This document shows, one piece after another, positions 1 to 8,356 of a DNA stretch of 64,000 nucleotides (position 1 is the stretch's first letter; each line of letters opens with the position of its first letter). The notes below the pieces were generated by a model. It did not search any database and was not told the DNA's origin. It saw only the letters and a program-made list of their open reading frames with translations. The DNA is taken from assembly GCF_014648275.1 (NCBI RefSeq), contig NZ_BMQU01000003.1, positions 248,001 to 312,000 on the forward strand. Reading direction: 5' to 3'. Made by a program: the position numbers and the translations under genes. Origin of the DNA: Pseudomonas laurentiana (lineage in GTDB: Bacteria; Pseudomonadota; Gammaproteobacteria; Pseudomonadales; Pseudomonadaceae).

Positions 1-130
1 TGGCTTGCAGTTCTCGTTGTGCTTGCCAGTTCAGCAGCAGCACGCCGCATATCACCGGAATGAAACCCACCAACCAGGGCAGCAGGACGCGTGCAGTGGA
101 GCGGCTTCGGCGTTTCGGGGAAAGGGGCAT
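1..130 (-). CDS. N-terminus of a CSS-motif membrane protein (partial)
   Basis: Only the first 43 residues are in the window; the gene runs off the left edge. The start ATG lies at 130-128. The peptide begins with a basic stretch (SPKRRSRSTAR) followed by one hydrophobic segment (about residues 15-35) and then NWQAQRELQA. This looks like the amino end of Pseudomonas CSS-motif cyclic-di-GMP phosphodiesterases, which carry two membrane helices around a periplasmic CSS domain and a C-terminal EAL domain. The CSS and EAL parts are not visible, so the call is inference from the signal-anchor style alone. A related stand-alone CSS protein lies at 1729-2520. Confidence 0.4.
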   Translation of the reverse strand, partial: MPLSPKRRSRSTARVLLPWLVGFIPVICGVLLLNWQAQRELQA

Positions 131-567
131 GGTTGACTACCTGTCATGGCAAAGGTCCTTCGTTGGCAAGCATAGCGCTTGAGCGGTATGCGCACAGTCG
201 CTATGACCGCTCTCTCGGGGTGCGTGCCTCGGCAGCGTGGGAGACCGGGTTTGGCGTTAGTCTATTATGGCTACGACGTACCCACCATCCGAATGGAGCA
301 CCGTTGTTGCCGAGCGCGGCCTGAACTAAAGTGCGGACAAATGGAGTTACGCCCTGTAGAATCATTTTACGCATACAATAATAAGGTTCTCCGCCTCCGG
401 GGAATCAAACCCGCCGAGAATGGGTCCATATGAAGTGTCATGGGTTCAAACTGATCTTTGGTGACTTCCTCGCACGCAGTGTGAGGGGCATCTCCTGCGC
501 GCCACCCTCCCTGCTCGACATCGATAGCAATTGAACCTGTTTTTACCGTATTGATGAGGACACGAGC
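131..567. other. Intergenic region upstream of hppD
   Basis: This 437-base gap separates two divergent genes. Short open frames exist but none has a good ribosome-binding site or a recognisable product. It should hold the hppD promoter. At 355-371 there is an imperfect palindrome, TGTAGA-N5-TTTACG, which resembles the TyrR/PhhR box TGTAAA-N6-TTTACA but has a spacer one base short. The hppD ribosome-binding site (GAGGA) lies about 8 bases before its ATG. Confidence 0.5.
355..371. promoter_or_regulatory. Possible TyrR/PhhR-like operator upstream of hppD
   Basis: The bases read TGTAGA, five bases, TTTACG. The consensus for the aromatic-amino-acid regulators TyrR and PhhR is TGTAAA-N6-TTTACA. 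Ten of twelve arm bases match, but the spacer is five rather than six. Its position about 200 bases before hppD, a tyrosine-catabolism gene, makes control by PhhR plausible. This is inference only. Confidence 0.25.
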
Positions 568-1644
568 ATGGCTGATATCTTCGACAACCCAATGGGCCTG
601 ATGGGCTTCGAATTCATTGAATTTGCTGCACCGACCCCAGGCGTTCTGGAGCCGATCTTTCAGATCATGGGCTTCACGAAAGTGGCGACCCACCGTTCCA
701 AGGACGTCCACCTGTACCGCCAGGGCGGTATCAACCTGATTCTCAACAACGAGCCCAGGAGCATTGCCTCCTACTTTGCTGCCGAGCACGGCCCTTCGGT
801 GTGTGGCATGGCATTCCGCGTGCGTAATGCCCACGAAGCGTATGCGCGTGCGCTGGAGCTGGGAGCGCAGCCTGTAGAGATCGAAACCGGGCCAATGGAA
901 TTGCGCTTGCCGGCGATCAAGGGTATTGGCGGTGCGCCGCTGTACCTGATCGACCGTTTCGAGGAAGGCAGCTCGATCTATGACATCGACTTCAACTTCA
1001 TCGAGGGCGTTGACCGTCATCCGGAGGGGGCGGGCCTCAAGATCATCGACCACCTGACCCACAACGTCTATCGTGGCCGTATGGCCTACTGGGCAGGTTT
1101 CTACGAGAAGCTGTTCAACTTCCGTGAGATTCGCTACTTCGACATCAAGGGCGAGTACACCGGCCTGACCTCCAAGGCCATGACGGCACCGGATGGCATG
1201 ATCCGCATTCCGCTGAACGAAGAATCGTCCAAAGGTGCCGGGCAGATCGAAGAGTTCCTGATGCAGTTCAACGGCGAAGGCATTCAGCATGTGGCCTTCC
1301 TCACTGACGATCTGCTCAAAAGCTGGGATGCCCTGAAAAAACTGGGCATGCGCTTCATGACTGCTCCGCCAGAGACCTACTACGAAATGCTGGAAGGTCG
1401 CTTGCCTGGTCATGGCGAGCCGGTCGCTGAACTCAAGGCTCGAGGCATTCTGCTCGATGGTTCCTCGCAGCCTGAGGACAAGCGACTGCTGCTGCAGATA
1501 TTCTCGGAGACCCTGATGGGCCCGGTATTCTTTGAGTTCATTCAGCGCAAAGGCGATGACGGTTTCGGTGAGGGTAACTTCAAGGCACTGTTCGAGTCGA
1601 TTGAGCGTGATCAGGTACGCCGCGGTGTATTGGCGACCGACTGA
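568..1644 (+). CDS. hppD: 4-hydroxyphenylpyruvate dioxygenase
   Basis: This 358-residue cytoplasmic enzyme converts 4-hydroxyphenylpyruvate to homogentisate, the second step of tyrosine breakdown. Length and sequence are those of the Pseudomonas enzyme throughout. The iron(II) triad of the vicinal oxygen chelate fold is present: His162 in DHLTHN, His241 in GIQHVAF and Glu323 in VFFEFIQR (His161, His240 and Glu322 in the P. fluorescens enzyme). The start is supported by GAGGA about 8 bases upstream. It stands alone and ends in its own intrinsic terminator. The homogentisate-pathway genes (hmgA, fahA, maiA) are not in the window. Very sure. Confidence 0.97.
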   Translation: MADIFDNPMGLMGFEFIEFAAPTPGVLEPIFQIMGFTKVATHRSKDVHLYRQGGINLILNNEPRSIASYFAAEHGPSVCGMAFRVRNAHEAYARALELGAQPVEIETGPMELRLPAIKGIGGAPLYLIDRFEEGSSIYDIDFNFIEGVDRHPEGAGLKIIDHLTHNVYRGRMAYWAGFYEKLFNFREIRYFDIKGEYTGLTSKAMTAPDGMIRIPLNEESSKGAGQIEEFLMQFNGEGIQHVAFLTDDLLKSWDALKKLGMRFMTAPPETYYEMLEGRLPGHGEPVAELKARGILLDGSSQPEDKRLLLQIFSETLMGPVFFEFIQRKGDDGFGEGNFKALFESIERDQVRRGVLATD

Positions 1645-1664
1645 TTATCGATAGCGCGACACAC

Positions 1665-1701
1665 AAGAGGCCAGCGTTCCTACGCTGGCCTCTTTGTTTT
1701 T
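1665..1701 (+). terminator. Intrinsic terminator of hppD
   Basis: A perfect 12-base-pair stem (AAGAGGCCAGCG at 1665-1676 with its complement at 1683-1694) closes a six-base loop and is followed by TGTTTTT. It begins 20 bases after the hppD stop codon. Confidence 0.9.
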
Positions 1702-1728
1702 CAGGCGATGATGCTTGCGCATGTCGCC

Positions 1729-2520
1729 TTACGGCTTGCGGTTGCGTCGGGAAAACAGGCTCCAGTACACAAAAGCGGAGGTGATGATGCCGACCAGTAG
1801 TAGCGAGGGCGCGCTGGCAAGCATGTTACTGCGGACTTCCTGCCAGGTGCTGCCGTCCGCAAAGCCACTGTGTACGATAAAGCCGTGTTTGTGGGATACG
1901 ACCTGAAGGTACTGCTCATTGATGTTGGTGTGGTTCATGTCTTCGACAATGCCCGTTTCTGACAAGTATGCCGTACCGAATTGAACGATCACGGTCGCGG
2001 GCTCCTTGATCGCACTGATCATTTGCTGCAAGAGCAAACCGTTGGTCAGCGACAGTACTCCGAAAGGGTATTCCTGAAGGCGGTAGTACAGAACAGGGGA
2101 GTCGGGCGTTACCTGATTACCAGCAGCCAGCAACAGTTTCTGGTTATGGAAGGTGCCGGGGTCGATGATGATTTCGCTCTCGCCATGCTGGGTGCTGCAG
2201 TAGGCGCGGTTCTCCCTGAGCAGTACCAATGAGCGCAGATTCGGCTCGGAGACGACTTCCACGCGTAGCCTGGGCATCGCTTTATCACAGGCCAATTCTG
2301 CGAGACTGAGCACTTTACTACTGCTGGTGTGGAGCGTTTCGATAACGGTCTCGATCCGTTCAAGCGCTTCCAGAGCGGATTTTTCAGCTGCCTCCAAATG
2401 CTTTCGGTCTACTTGCAGGGCAATGATCAGCAGGCCGCTGGCCACAGGGGTCAAACCGATCAACATGATCGTCAGGAACTCGAGCAGGACACGGCCTGCG
2501 CGTTTTTTATGGATAGCCAC
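1729..2520 (-). CDS. Stand-alone CSS-motif periplasmic sensor, no EAL domain
   Basis: 263 residues starting at a GTG (2520) with AGAGG six bases upstream. A first membrane helix (about residues 15-35) and a second near the C-terminus (SAPSLLLVGIITSAFVYW) flank a periplasmic domain. That domain has the paired cysteines of the CSS family: one in LAELACDKAM and one in AYCSTQHGE. In most family members this domain is followed by a cytoplasmic EAL phosphodiesterase, where periplasmic redox state controls c-di-GMP hydrolysis. Here the protein ends about ten residues after the second helix, with only 84 bases left before hppD, so no EAL remnant exists. It may be a regulator of a partner protein or a truncated relic. 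The partial gene at the left edge could be a paralogue. Confidence 0.7.
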   Translation of the reverse strand: MAIHKKRAGRVLLEFLTIMLIGLTPVASGLLIIALQVDRKHLEAAEKSALEALERIETVIETLHTSSSKVLSLAELACDKAMPRLRVEVVSEPNLRSLVLLRENRAYCSTQHGESEIIIDPGTFHNQKLLLAAGNQVTPDSPVLYYRLQEYPFGVLSLTNGLLLQQMISAIKEPATVIVQFGTAYLSETGIVEDMNHTNINEQYLQVVSHKHGFIVHSGFADGSTWQEVRSNMLASAPSLLLVGIITSAFVYWSLFSRRNRKP

Positions 2521-2688
2521 GGTTCACCTCTGGACGCTGAGTGAAAGCCAGGGCTCGTATGCCCCGCAGAGGGGCGTTGCGAGCTTTTCGACTGTGTCGT
2601 CAGCATAAAGGGTGCTGTGGGGCGCTCCTGTAGTCCCTGGAAACGATTGGCCGTGGTATCGGTCAACAGCTAAAGTCAGGCGTATCGA

Positions 2689-3384
2689 TCAAGCCTGCCG
2701 CAGTGTCGCCAATACCCGTTGTGCTACGGGCGCGGCAGAGGCAGGATTTTGCCCGGTAATCAGCCTGCCATCCTTTGAGTCAGCAATGACAAAGGGCTCC
2801 CAGGGCGCTTCAGCCTTCTGGTAAAGGCCGCCGCGAGCGATCAATTCGGTCTCGGTAAGAAAGGGAACGGTCTTGTCCAATTCTGCCAACTGCTCTTCGA
2901 TGTTGGAAAAACCGGTGACCTCCCGGTCTTTGACCAGCAAGGTGTGGTCGCTGAGCTTGATGTTCAGCAGGCCTGCAGCGCCATGGCACACCGATGAAAC
3001 GATCCCGCCATTTTCAAAGATCGTCCGGGCAATGCCCTGCAGGGCGGCGTTGTCCGGGAAATCCCAGATCACGCCATGCCCCCCGGTGTAATAGATGACG
3101 TTGTAGTCCTGAACCTTGACCTGCTTTGGGCTGAGGGTTGTGCCTAGCCTGTTCATGAACGATTTGTCGTCATACCAGGCCCAGTCGATGTCGGCGGCCA
3201 TGCTCAGGCTATGCGGGTCGATGGGGACATAACCACCCGCCGGGCTGACGTAGTCGACCATCAGGCCTGCCTGTTGAACCGTGTCGACAAAATGCACCGC
3301 TTCGCCCAGCCATAGACCGGTGGCGCGTTTGTGTAAGGGGTACTTGGCAGTATTGGTCAGTACTACCAGGATTTTCTTGCTCAT
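2689..3384 (-). CDS. DJ-1/PfpI family protein (Hsp31-like class I glutamine amidotransferase fold)
   Basis: 231 residues with a strong ribosome-binding site (AAGGAGG, 6 bases before ATG). The nucleophile elbow is SVCHGAAG with Cys133 and His134, and the conserved Glu28 lies in GLWLGEA. This Glu-Cys-His layout is shared by Hsp31-type glyoxalase III/deglycase proteins, which detoxify methylglyoxal, and by related chaperones. The closest type is the 230-residue ThiJ/PfpI group rather than the 190-residue DJ-1 group. It is transcribed away from the neighbouring cytosine deaminase gene. Substrate is not determinable from sequence. Confidence 0.85.
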   Translation of the reverse strand: MSKKILVVLTNTAKYPLHKRATGLWLGEAVHFVDTVQQAGLMVDYVSPAGGYVPIDPHSLSMAADIDWAWYDDKSFMNRLGTTLSPKQVKVQDYNVIYYTGGHGVIWDFPDNAALQGIARTIFENGGIVSSVCHGAAGLLNIKLSDHTLLVKDREVTGFSNIEEQLAELDKTVPFLTETELIARGGLYQKAEAPWEPFVIADSKDGRLITGQNPASAAPVAQRVLATLRQA

Positions 3385-3540
3385 TACGGTCCTCCTTAGA
3401 CGATCGGTGTCTTGGCATACACCAGCAGCTCAATTCCGGACTTTTCAGCATAGCTGTCGGCTTGAATGGTGCCATGGCGACTGCCGCGTTAATGGCCTTG
3501 TGCTAGTGTTCAGTTATCCAAATGCCATTGAGTCAGCCTT

Positions 3541-3996
3541 ATGAGCACTAGCACCAACCACTCGTCATTTATGCAGGCTGCTATCGATGAGGCGCGTACC
3601 GGCCTCGCCGAGGGTGGCATTCCGATCGGCTCGGTGATTGTGTATCAGGGCCGGATCATTGGGCGCGGTCACAATCGTCGGGTGCAGTCCGGCAGTGCAA
3701 TCCTCCATGGTGAAATGGATGCGTTCGAGAATGCCGGGCGCCAGCCTGCCAGCGTGTATAGCCAGGCCACCCTCTACACCACATTGTCACCCTGCTCGAT
3801 GTGCAGTGGGGCGATTCTGCTCTACGGTATCAAAGAGGTGATCATTGGTGAGAACCGTACATTCATGGGGGAGGAGGCCTTGCTGAAGGCGCGTGGCGTG
3901 AACGTGCAGGTATTGCAGGATCCAGACTGCATCAACCTGATGAGCGACTTCATCGCCAGTCGTCCCGAGTTGTGGGACGAAGATATCGGGCGATAG
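3541..3996 (+). CDS. Cytosine deaminase, yeast Fcy1 type
   Basis: 151 residues of the zinc-dependent cytidine deaminase fold. Zinc ligands and catalytic Glu are His56 and Glu58 in LHGEMD, and Cys85 and Cys88 in SPCSMC. What sets it apart from TadA and guanine deaminases is its detailed likeness to yeast cytosine deaminase: GHNRR, LHGE, ENAGR, TTLSPCSMCSGAI, YGI, IGEN, and a C-terminal tail RPELWDEDIG close to the yeast tail RPQDWFEDIG. It should convert cytosine to uracil in pyrimidine salvage, and would also act on 5-fluorocytosine if the match holds. The usual bacterial cytosine deaminase CodA is an unrelated amidohydrolase. The gene overlaps no neighbour; the kinase gene starts 35 bases downstream. 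Confidence 0.8.
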   Translation: MSTSTNHSSFMQAAIDEARTGLAEGGIPIGSVIVYQGRIIGRGHNRRVQSGSAILHGEMDAFENAGRQPASVYSQATLYTTLSPCSMCSGAILLYGIKEVIIGENRTFMGEEALLKARGVNVQVLQDPDCINLMSDFIASRPELWDEDIGR

Positions 3997-4031
3997 TCGC
4001 TGCGGCGTTACCTGAGGACATGGAGTCGACA

Positions 4032-5660
4032 ATGCGTAAGACGCACCTTGCTTCACCGCTCATCTCGCCGAGTGAGATGGGGGAGAAAGTCAGGCACTTT
4101 CCTTGGGAGGACACGCCACTGGGGCCGATCATGAGTTGGCCGGCGACGTTGCGCATTGCGGTGGACATGCTGCTGGTGTCGAAGCTTCCCAGTTGCCTGG
4201 CCTGGGGGCCGCAACTCACCACGATATACAACGATGCTTTTAACGTGATGCTGGGTAAGCGTCAGGCATTGGGTTGCAGTTTTGATGAGGTGCTGGGGGA
4301 AAGCTGGGAGCAGATCGGCCCCATCATGTTCAAGGCGCTTTCAGGTGAAGCGACGTTTATCGAAAATTTCCCCTTGATACTCAATCGTAAAAATTCGTCG
4401 GAGCAAAGCTACTTCACGTTCAGTTGCACGCCCGTACGTGATGAGAGCGGGGAAATTGTCGGGGTGCTCGACAAGGTGATTGAAACAACGGCCCACGTTC
4501 AGTCCGAGCGGCAGTGGCGCATGTTGGCGTCTGCCTATGAACAGCAAGTGCAGGCACGCACCGCCGACCTGGATCATATCTGGCAGTTGTCCTCGAATGT
4601 GATGATCGAGGTGCGACCGGACCTGACCGTGGGGAATATCAACCCGGCCTGGTCCCAGGTGCTGGGATGGACACGGGAAGAGATGCTCGGCATGCCAATC
4701 CTCTATTTGGCCCACCCGGAGGATCACCAGTGGACGCTTGAACTGGTTGGGCAGTTGCAAAATGGAGAAACCCTGCAGGATGTCGAAAGTCGCCTTCGAC
4801 ACAAGGACGGACACTATCGGGTGTTCATCTGGTCGGCGATGCCCTCCAATGGCGGATACACGGCCGTAGGTCGTGACTCAACCCAGGAGCGCGAGCAGGA
4901 AGAGGCATTGCATGACGCCGAAGTGTTGCTTCGTCAGCGCCATAAGATGGAAACCATCGGGCAGTTGTCGGGGCGCATGGCGCATGATGTGAACAGTCTG
5001 CTCGAGGGTGTCGCCAACAGCCTGACGCTACTTGAGCAACATCTGGCGCAGGGACGTCTGGAGCGTCTGGATGTTTGCATCGATATGGCCAAGGGCGCGG
5101 CGAGCCAGGCCATTACACTGGTTGAGCGGCTACTGGCTTTTTCCCGTCACCAGGAACTCAATCCCCAGCCTGTCGATGCCAACCGACTGATTCACGAAAT
5201 GACCGCGGCGTTAAGGCAATCCCTGGGCCCGCAGATTGTCCTGCAGATGCATCTGGAGTCGGTGCCCTGGACGGTTCTGGTGGATATCGAGCAATTGCAG
5301 AATGCGTTACACCATCTCTGTTCCAATGCCCGCGACGCCTTGCCAGCAGGCGGCACGGTGATCGTCAGCACCGGTAATGTGCGTTATCACGCACGTGTCG
5401 GCGTTAAGGATGGCCTGGTGCCTGGCGACTATACCTATGTGCAGGTAGAGGATAACGGTTGTGGTATGGCGCCTGAGGCGGTGGTCCGTGCTTTTGAGCC
5501 CTTTTTTACCAGCAAGCCGGCGGGCCAGGGGCATGGCCTGGGATTGTCGATGGTCTACGGTTTGCTCCGGCAGTCGGGTGGACGGGCCTGGATCGAGTCC
5601 GAGCCGGGCAAGGGCACTCGGGTAAAACTGCTGCTCCCTCGGCATATGACTCAGGATTGA
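4032..5660 (+). CDS. PAS-domain sensor histidine kinase
   Basis: 542 residues if the ATG at 4032 is used; GGAG lies 6 bases before it, whereas the upstream ATG at 4020 has no well-spaced site. Two PAS-like domains come first (about residues 35-140 and 185-285), with no membrane helix, so it is a cytoplasmic sensor. The kinase core follows: H-box GRMAHDVNSLLEG with His318, N-box NARDALP, G1 VEDNGCGM, F-box FEPFFTSK and G2 GHGLGLSMVYG. These are the boxes of the HWE-distinct, NtrB-like group common in Pseudomonas hybrid kinases, but no receiver domain is attached and no response regulator is adjacent. The partner and signal are unknown. Confidence 0.85.
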   Translation: MRKTHLASPLISPSEMGEKVRHFPWEDTPLGPIMSWPATLRIAVDMLLVSKLPSCLAWGPQLTTIYNDAFNVMLGKRQALGCSFDEVLGESWEQIGPIMFKALSGEATFIENFPLILNRKNSSEQSYFTFSCTPVRDESGEIVGVLDKVIETTAHVQSERQWRMLASAYEQQVQARTADLDHIWQLSSNVMIEVRPDLTVGNINPAWSQVLGWTREEMLGMPILYLAHPEDHQWTLELVGQLQNGETLQDVESRLRHKDGHYRVFIWSAMPSNGGYTAVGRDSTQEREQEEALHDAEVLLRQRHKMETIGQLSGRMAHDVNSLLEGVANSLTLLEQHLAQGRLERLDVCIDMAKGAASQAITLVERLLAFSRHQELNPQPVDANRLIHEMTAALRQSLGPQIVLQMHLESVPWTVLVDIEQLQNALHHLCSNARDALPAGGTVIVSTGNVRYHARVGVKDGLVPGDYTYVQVEDNGCGMAPEAVVRAFEPFFTSKPAGQGHGLGLSMVYGLLRQSGGRAWIESEPGKGTRVKLLLPRHMTQD

Positions 5661-5696
5661 TCCTTTTGCAACCTGCGTCCTGTTAACCGTTGGTAT

Positions 5697-6749
5697 TCAG
5701 AGGCCTTGTTGCACCAGTGGATCGTCGGGGTTCTGCTGTTCCAGTTGCGCCAAAAGAATCTGCACATTCTGCAACTGGCCGGTTTCCTTCCAATAGTTGA
5801 TCAGCAAGACCCTGGCCTTGCGGTTGGCCGGTTGCCGGGCAAGGATGGTTTCCAGCTGTTTCTGGGCTGCGTCGGTTTGGTCGAGGTCGTGCAGGCTGGT
5901 GGCCAGGGTGTAGCGGTAATCGTTGTTGTCCGGTTCCAGCTCTACGGCCCGGGCAAACGCCAGCAGCGCATATTCGTCTTGATGATGGCGCAATAGCCAG
6001 AGGCCCAGCTCATGCTGGAGGAAGGCCGAGTCGGGGTGACGCTGCAGGGCCTTGGCCAGCACTTCGCGAGAAGGGTCCGTATGACCTTGATGCTCAAGCA
6101 GGCGCACCTGGGTTGCCAATGCCTGCAGATCATCGGGGGCCAGGCTCAATGCGCGCGTCAGCGCTACGCCCGCTTGGTCGAAGCGTTGTTCGTGCATATA
6201 CAGCCGTGCCAGATGCACTTGAGCATCAGGCTCGTCGATGTTCTGCAATGCCTGTTGGTATTGCCCCAGTACATCCTGCAAGGGGCCAAAGTACAGACCA
6301 ATGTCATCAAGGCTGAGCCCCAGCAGGGCATCGGCAGCGGCAAAGCGTACGCTCTGTTCCTTATCATCGAGCAACGGCCCCAGCAACAGGCTGCGTTGCG
6401 CTGGCGGAACCAATGCAGCAATGCTGGTGATCGCGGCACGGCGTACCAGTGGGTCTTCATGCCGCAGGTCGTTGCTCGCCAGCTTCAATGCCAAGGGGGA
6501 AGGGTAGTTTGGCAGTTCGGCATGCAGACTGGCCCGACGGACAGGTGACAGGTCGTTGCGGGCCATTTGCTGGTACAGCACCCGTGCAGCACCCGGCAGG
6601 CCGTCATGGGCCTGGGCCAGGGCTTTGGCGTAGGTGTTTTTGAGCACTGGAGAAGGCTCAGGGCTGTCGTCACGCCAAAAATAACTGCCCACCCCCAGAA
6701 CAATGAGCAGGGCAAGACTGATCAGCGTGTAAGTTTGACGCTTGGGCAT
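5697..6749 (-). CDS. Membrane-anchored HEAT/TPR repeat protein
   Basis: 350 residues. One N-terminal membrane helix (about residues 8-24) acts as a signal anchor. The rest is helical repeat: a HEAT-like part (about residues 80-150, including DPLVRRAAITSIAAL and EQSVRFAAADALLGL) followed by tetratricopeptide repeats to the end (for example DAQVHLARLYMHEQRFDQAG and LLAFARAVELEPDNN). Such proteins serve as periplasmic scaffolds. It converges on the kinase gene and ends 36 bases from it. No enzymatic motif is visible and its partner is unknown. Confidence 0.75.
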   Translation of the reverse strand: MPKRQTYTLISLALLIVLGVGSYFWRDDSPEPSPVLKNTYAKALAQAHDGLPGAARVLYQQMARNDLSPVRRASLHAELPNYPSPLALKLASNDLRHEDPLVRRAAITSIAALVPPAQRSLLLGPLLDDKEQSVRFAAADALLGLSLDDIGLYFGPLQDVLGQYQQALQNIDEPDAQVHLARLYMHEQRFDQAGVALTRALSLAPDDLQALATQVRLLEHQGHTDPSREVLAKALQRHPDSAFLQHELGLWLLRHHQDEYALLAFARAVELEPDNNDYRYTLATSLHDLDQTDAAQKQLETILARQPANRKARVLLINYWKETGQLQNVQILLAQLEQQNPDDPLVQQGL

Positions 6750-6862
6750 GCTGAATCCGCGCGTACGGCTGGAGCTAAAAGGGCAGCTTGTGTCAGCTGG
6801 CTGTCGGAGTCAAATCGGCTGTTGCCGGGATGCCTCGGGTTGTGTGCCGTTCGAGGGCGGAT

Positions 6863-6893
6863 AAAAAAGCCCCGCTGCCAGGGGCGGCGGGGC
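6863..6893 (-). terminator. Intrinsic terminator of the mexEF-oprN operon
   Basis: On the minus strand, GCCCCGC (6893-6887) pairs with GCGGGGC (6875-6869) and is followed by six T residues. It lies about 40 bases after the oprN-type gene, the last gene of the efflux operon. Confidence 0.9.
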
Positions 6894-6931
6894 AAAGGGT
6901 TGGTGTTCAACCAACCAAAGGAGCCGTTGAA

Positions 6932-8356
6932 TCAGTTTGCCGAGGCGACCGTTTCGGCTTGCCAGCCGCCACCCAGGGCTTTGTAGATGGCGACGACACC
7001 GCTATACAGTTCGACTTCCGCTTGGGCCTGAGCATCCTCCGCACTAAGCCGTTCGCGCTCGGCATCCAGTAACACCAGATAGTCCACCGTACCTTCGCGG
7101 TAACGAATCGACGCCAGTTCGGCTGCCTTGCGACTGGCCTCGCTTTGGCGTAGCAGCGCAAGCAGGCGTTGCTGGCGCTTGCTGTAGTCGCTGAAGGCGT
7201 TTTCCGACTCTTCCAGGGCGAGCAACACCTGTTGCTCGTAGCTTGCCAAGGCACCTTCGGCTTCGGCATTGGCCCCGCGCAAGCGGGCCTTGACACTGCC
7301 CAGGTCGAAAGCCGCCCAGGTGATGCTTGGGCCCAAGGCCCAGGCCTGTGCTGCGGATGAGCCCAGTTGCGAGCCCCGAGCGGCCGTGAAACCAAGGAAA
7401 CCGCTCAGGCTGACCCGTGGGAACAGGTCTGCCGTGGCCACCCCGACATTGGCCGTCGCTGCAGCCAACTGGCGTTCGGCGCTGCGTACGTCCGGGCGGC
7501 GCTTGAGCAGTTCCGCAGGATCGCCGATCGGTAGCGCCTTGGCGATGGCCGGTAACTGGGCCGGGGACAGGTCGATGCTCAGGGTATCCGGACGCTGACC
7601 CAGCAGGGTGGCGATACGGTTACGTGCACGGACCTGTTCTGCCTGCAATTGCGGTACTGTGGCTTCTACTGCAGCCAGACGGGCATCGGCGCGCACCACA
7701 TCCAGCTCATTACCGACCCCTGCCTCGTTCAGCGTCTGGGTGATGGCCCGGGAGTCCTGCTGGGTTTTCAGGTTGGCCAAGGCGATCTTTTCACGTAGCT
7801 GGGCACCACGCAGTTGACCGTAGGCATCGACCAATTCGGCGATCAGGCTGACGTGCAACTGCTGCAGGTCAGCCTCGGCGGCGTCCTGTTGCGCTTCACT
7901 GGCTTCCAATTGCCGCTGGATGCGACCAAACAGGTCAAGCTCCCAGGCCATGTCCAGGCCCAGGTCATAGCGCTCGCTGTTGACCCGATGATCGCTCTGG
8001 CCAGGAATCTGCCCTTTACCCAGATCGCTGCTGGCACGGCTGGTCACTGTAGGCAGGGCATCGTTGCTCACGTCATCGCGGATCGCCCGGGCGGATTTCA
8101 GGCGGGCGAACGCCACGCGCAGCTCACGGTTGTCGGCCAGCGACTGGGCCACCAACTGGTTGAGCACCGGGTCATCGAACTGGCGCCACCAGGCCGCCTC
8201 AAAGCGGTTGCGGTCGAAGGCTTTAGTCGCCTCCGGCTGATCCGCTGCATTCAGGTGTGCCGCTGCGGTACTCGGTGCGCGGTAGTCCGGCCCGACCGCA
8301 CAGGCGGCCAGGGCCAGTACCAGCAGGCTGGGCATCAACAGTTTCAGGTGGTTCAT
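6932..8356 (-). CDS. oprN: RND efflux outer-membrane channel lipoprotein (OprN/NodT family)
   Basis: 474 residues with the start set at 8356, where ATG overlaps the mexF stop codon in an ATGA arrangement, a sign of translational coupling. The signal peptide ends in the lipobox LAAC with the lipid-bearing cysteine at position 19. Two repeats of the outer-membrane efflux domain follow, with TolC-type features such as LGQRPD, RRPDVRSAE and DLFPRVSLSG. It forms the outer-membrane duct of the tripartite pump with MexE and MexF. The next structure downstream is the operon terminator. Confidence 0.95.
   Translation of the reverse strand: MNHLKLLMPSLLVLALAACAVGPDYRAPSTAAAHLNAADQPEATKAFDRNRFEAAWWRQFDDPVLNQLVAQSLADNRELRVAFARLKSARAIRDDVSNDALPTVTSRASSDLGKGQIPGQSDHRVNSERYDLGLDMAWELDLFGRIQRQLEASEAQQDAAEADLQQLHVSLIAELVDAYGQLRGAQLREKIALANLKTQQDSRAITQTLNEAGVGNELDVVRADARLAAVEATVPQLQAEQVRARNRIATLLGQRPDTLSIDLSPAQLPAIAKALPIGDPAELLKRRPDVRSAERQLAAATANVGVATADLFPRVSLSGFLGFTAARGSQLGSSAAQAWALGPSITWAAFDLGSVKARLRGANAEAEGALASYEQQVLLALEESENAFSDYSKRQQRLLALLRQSEASRKAAELASIRYREGTVDYLVLLDAERERLSAEDAQAQAEVELYSGVVAIYKALGGGWQAETVASAN

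Noticed and set aside
367..1413. A 348-codon open frame on the minus strand across hppD
   Set aside because: It is antisense to a perfectly recognisable dioxygenase and its translation resembles no family. High GC keeps such frames open.
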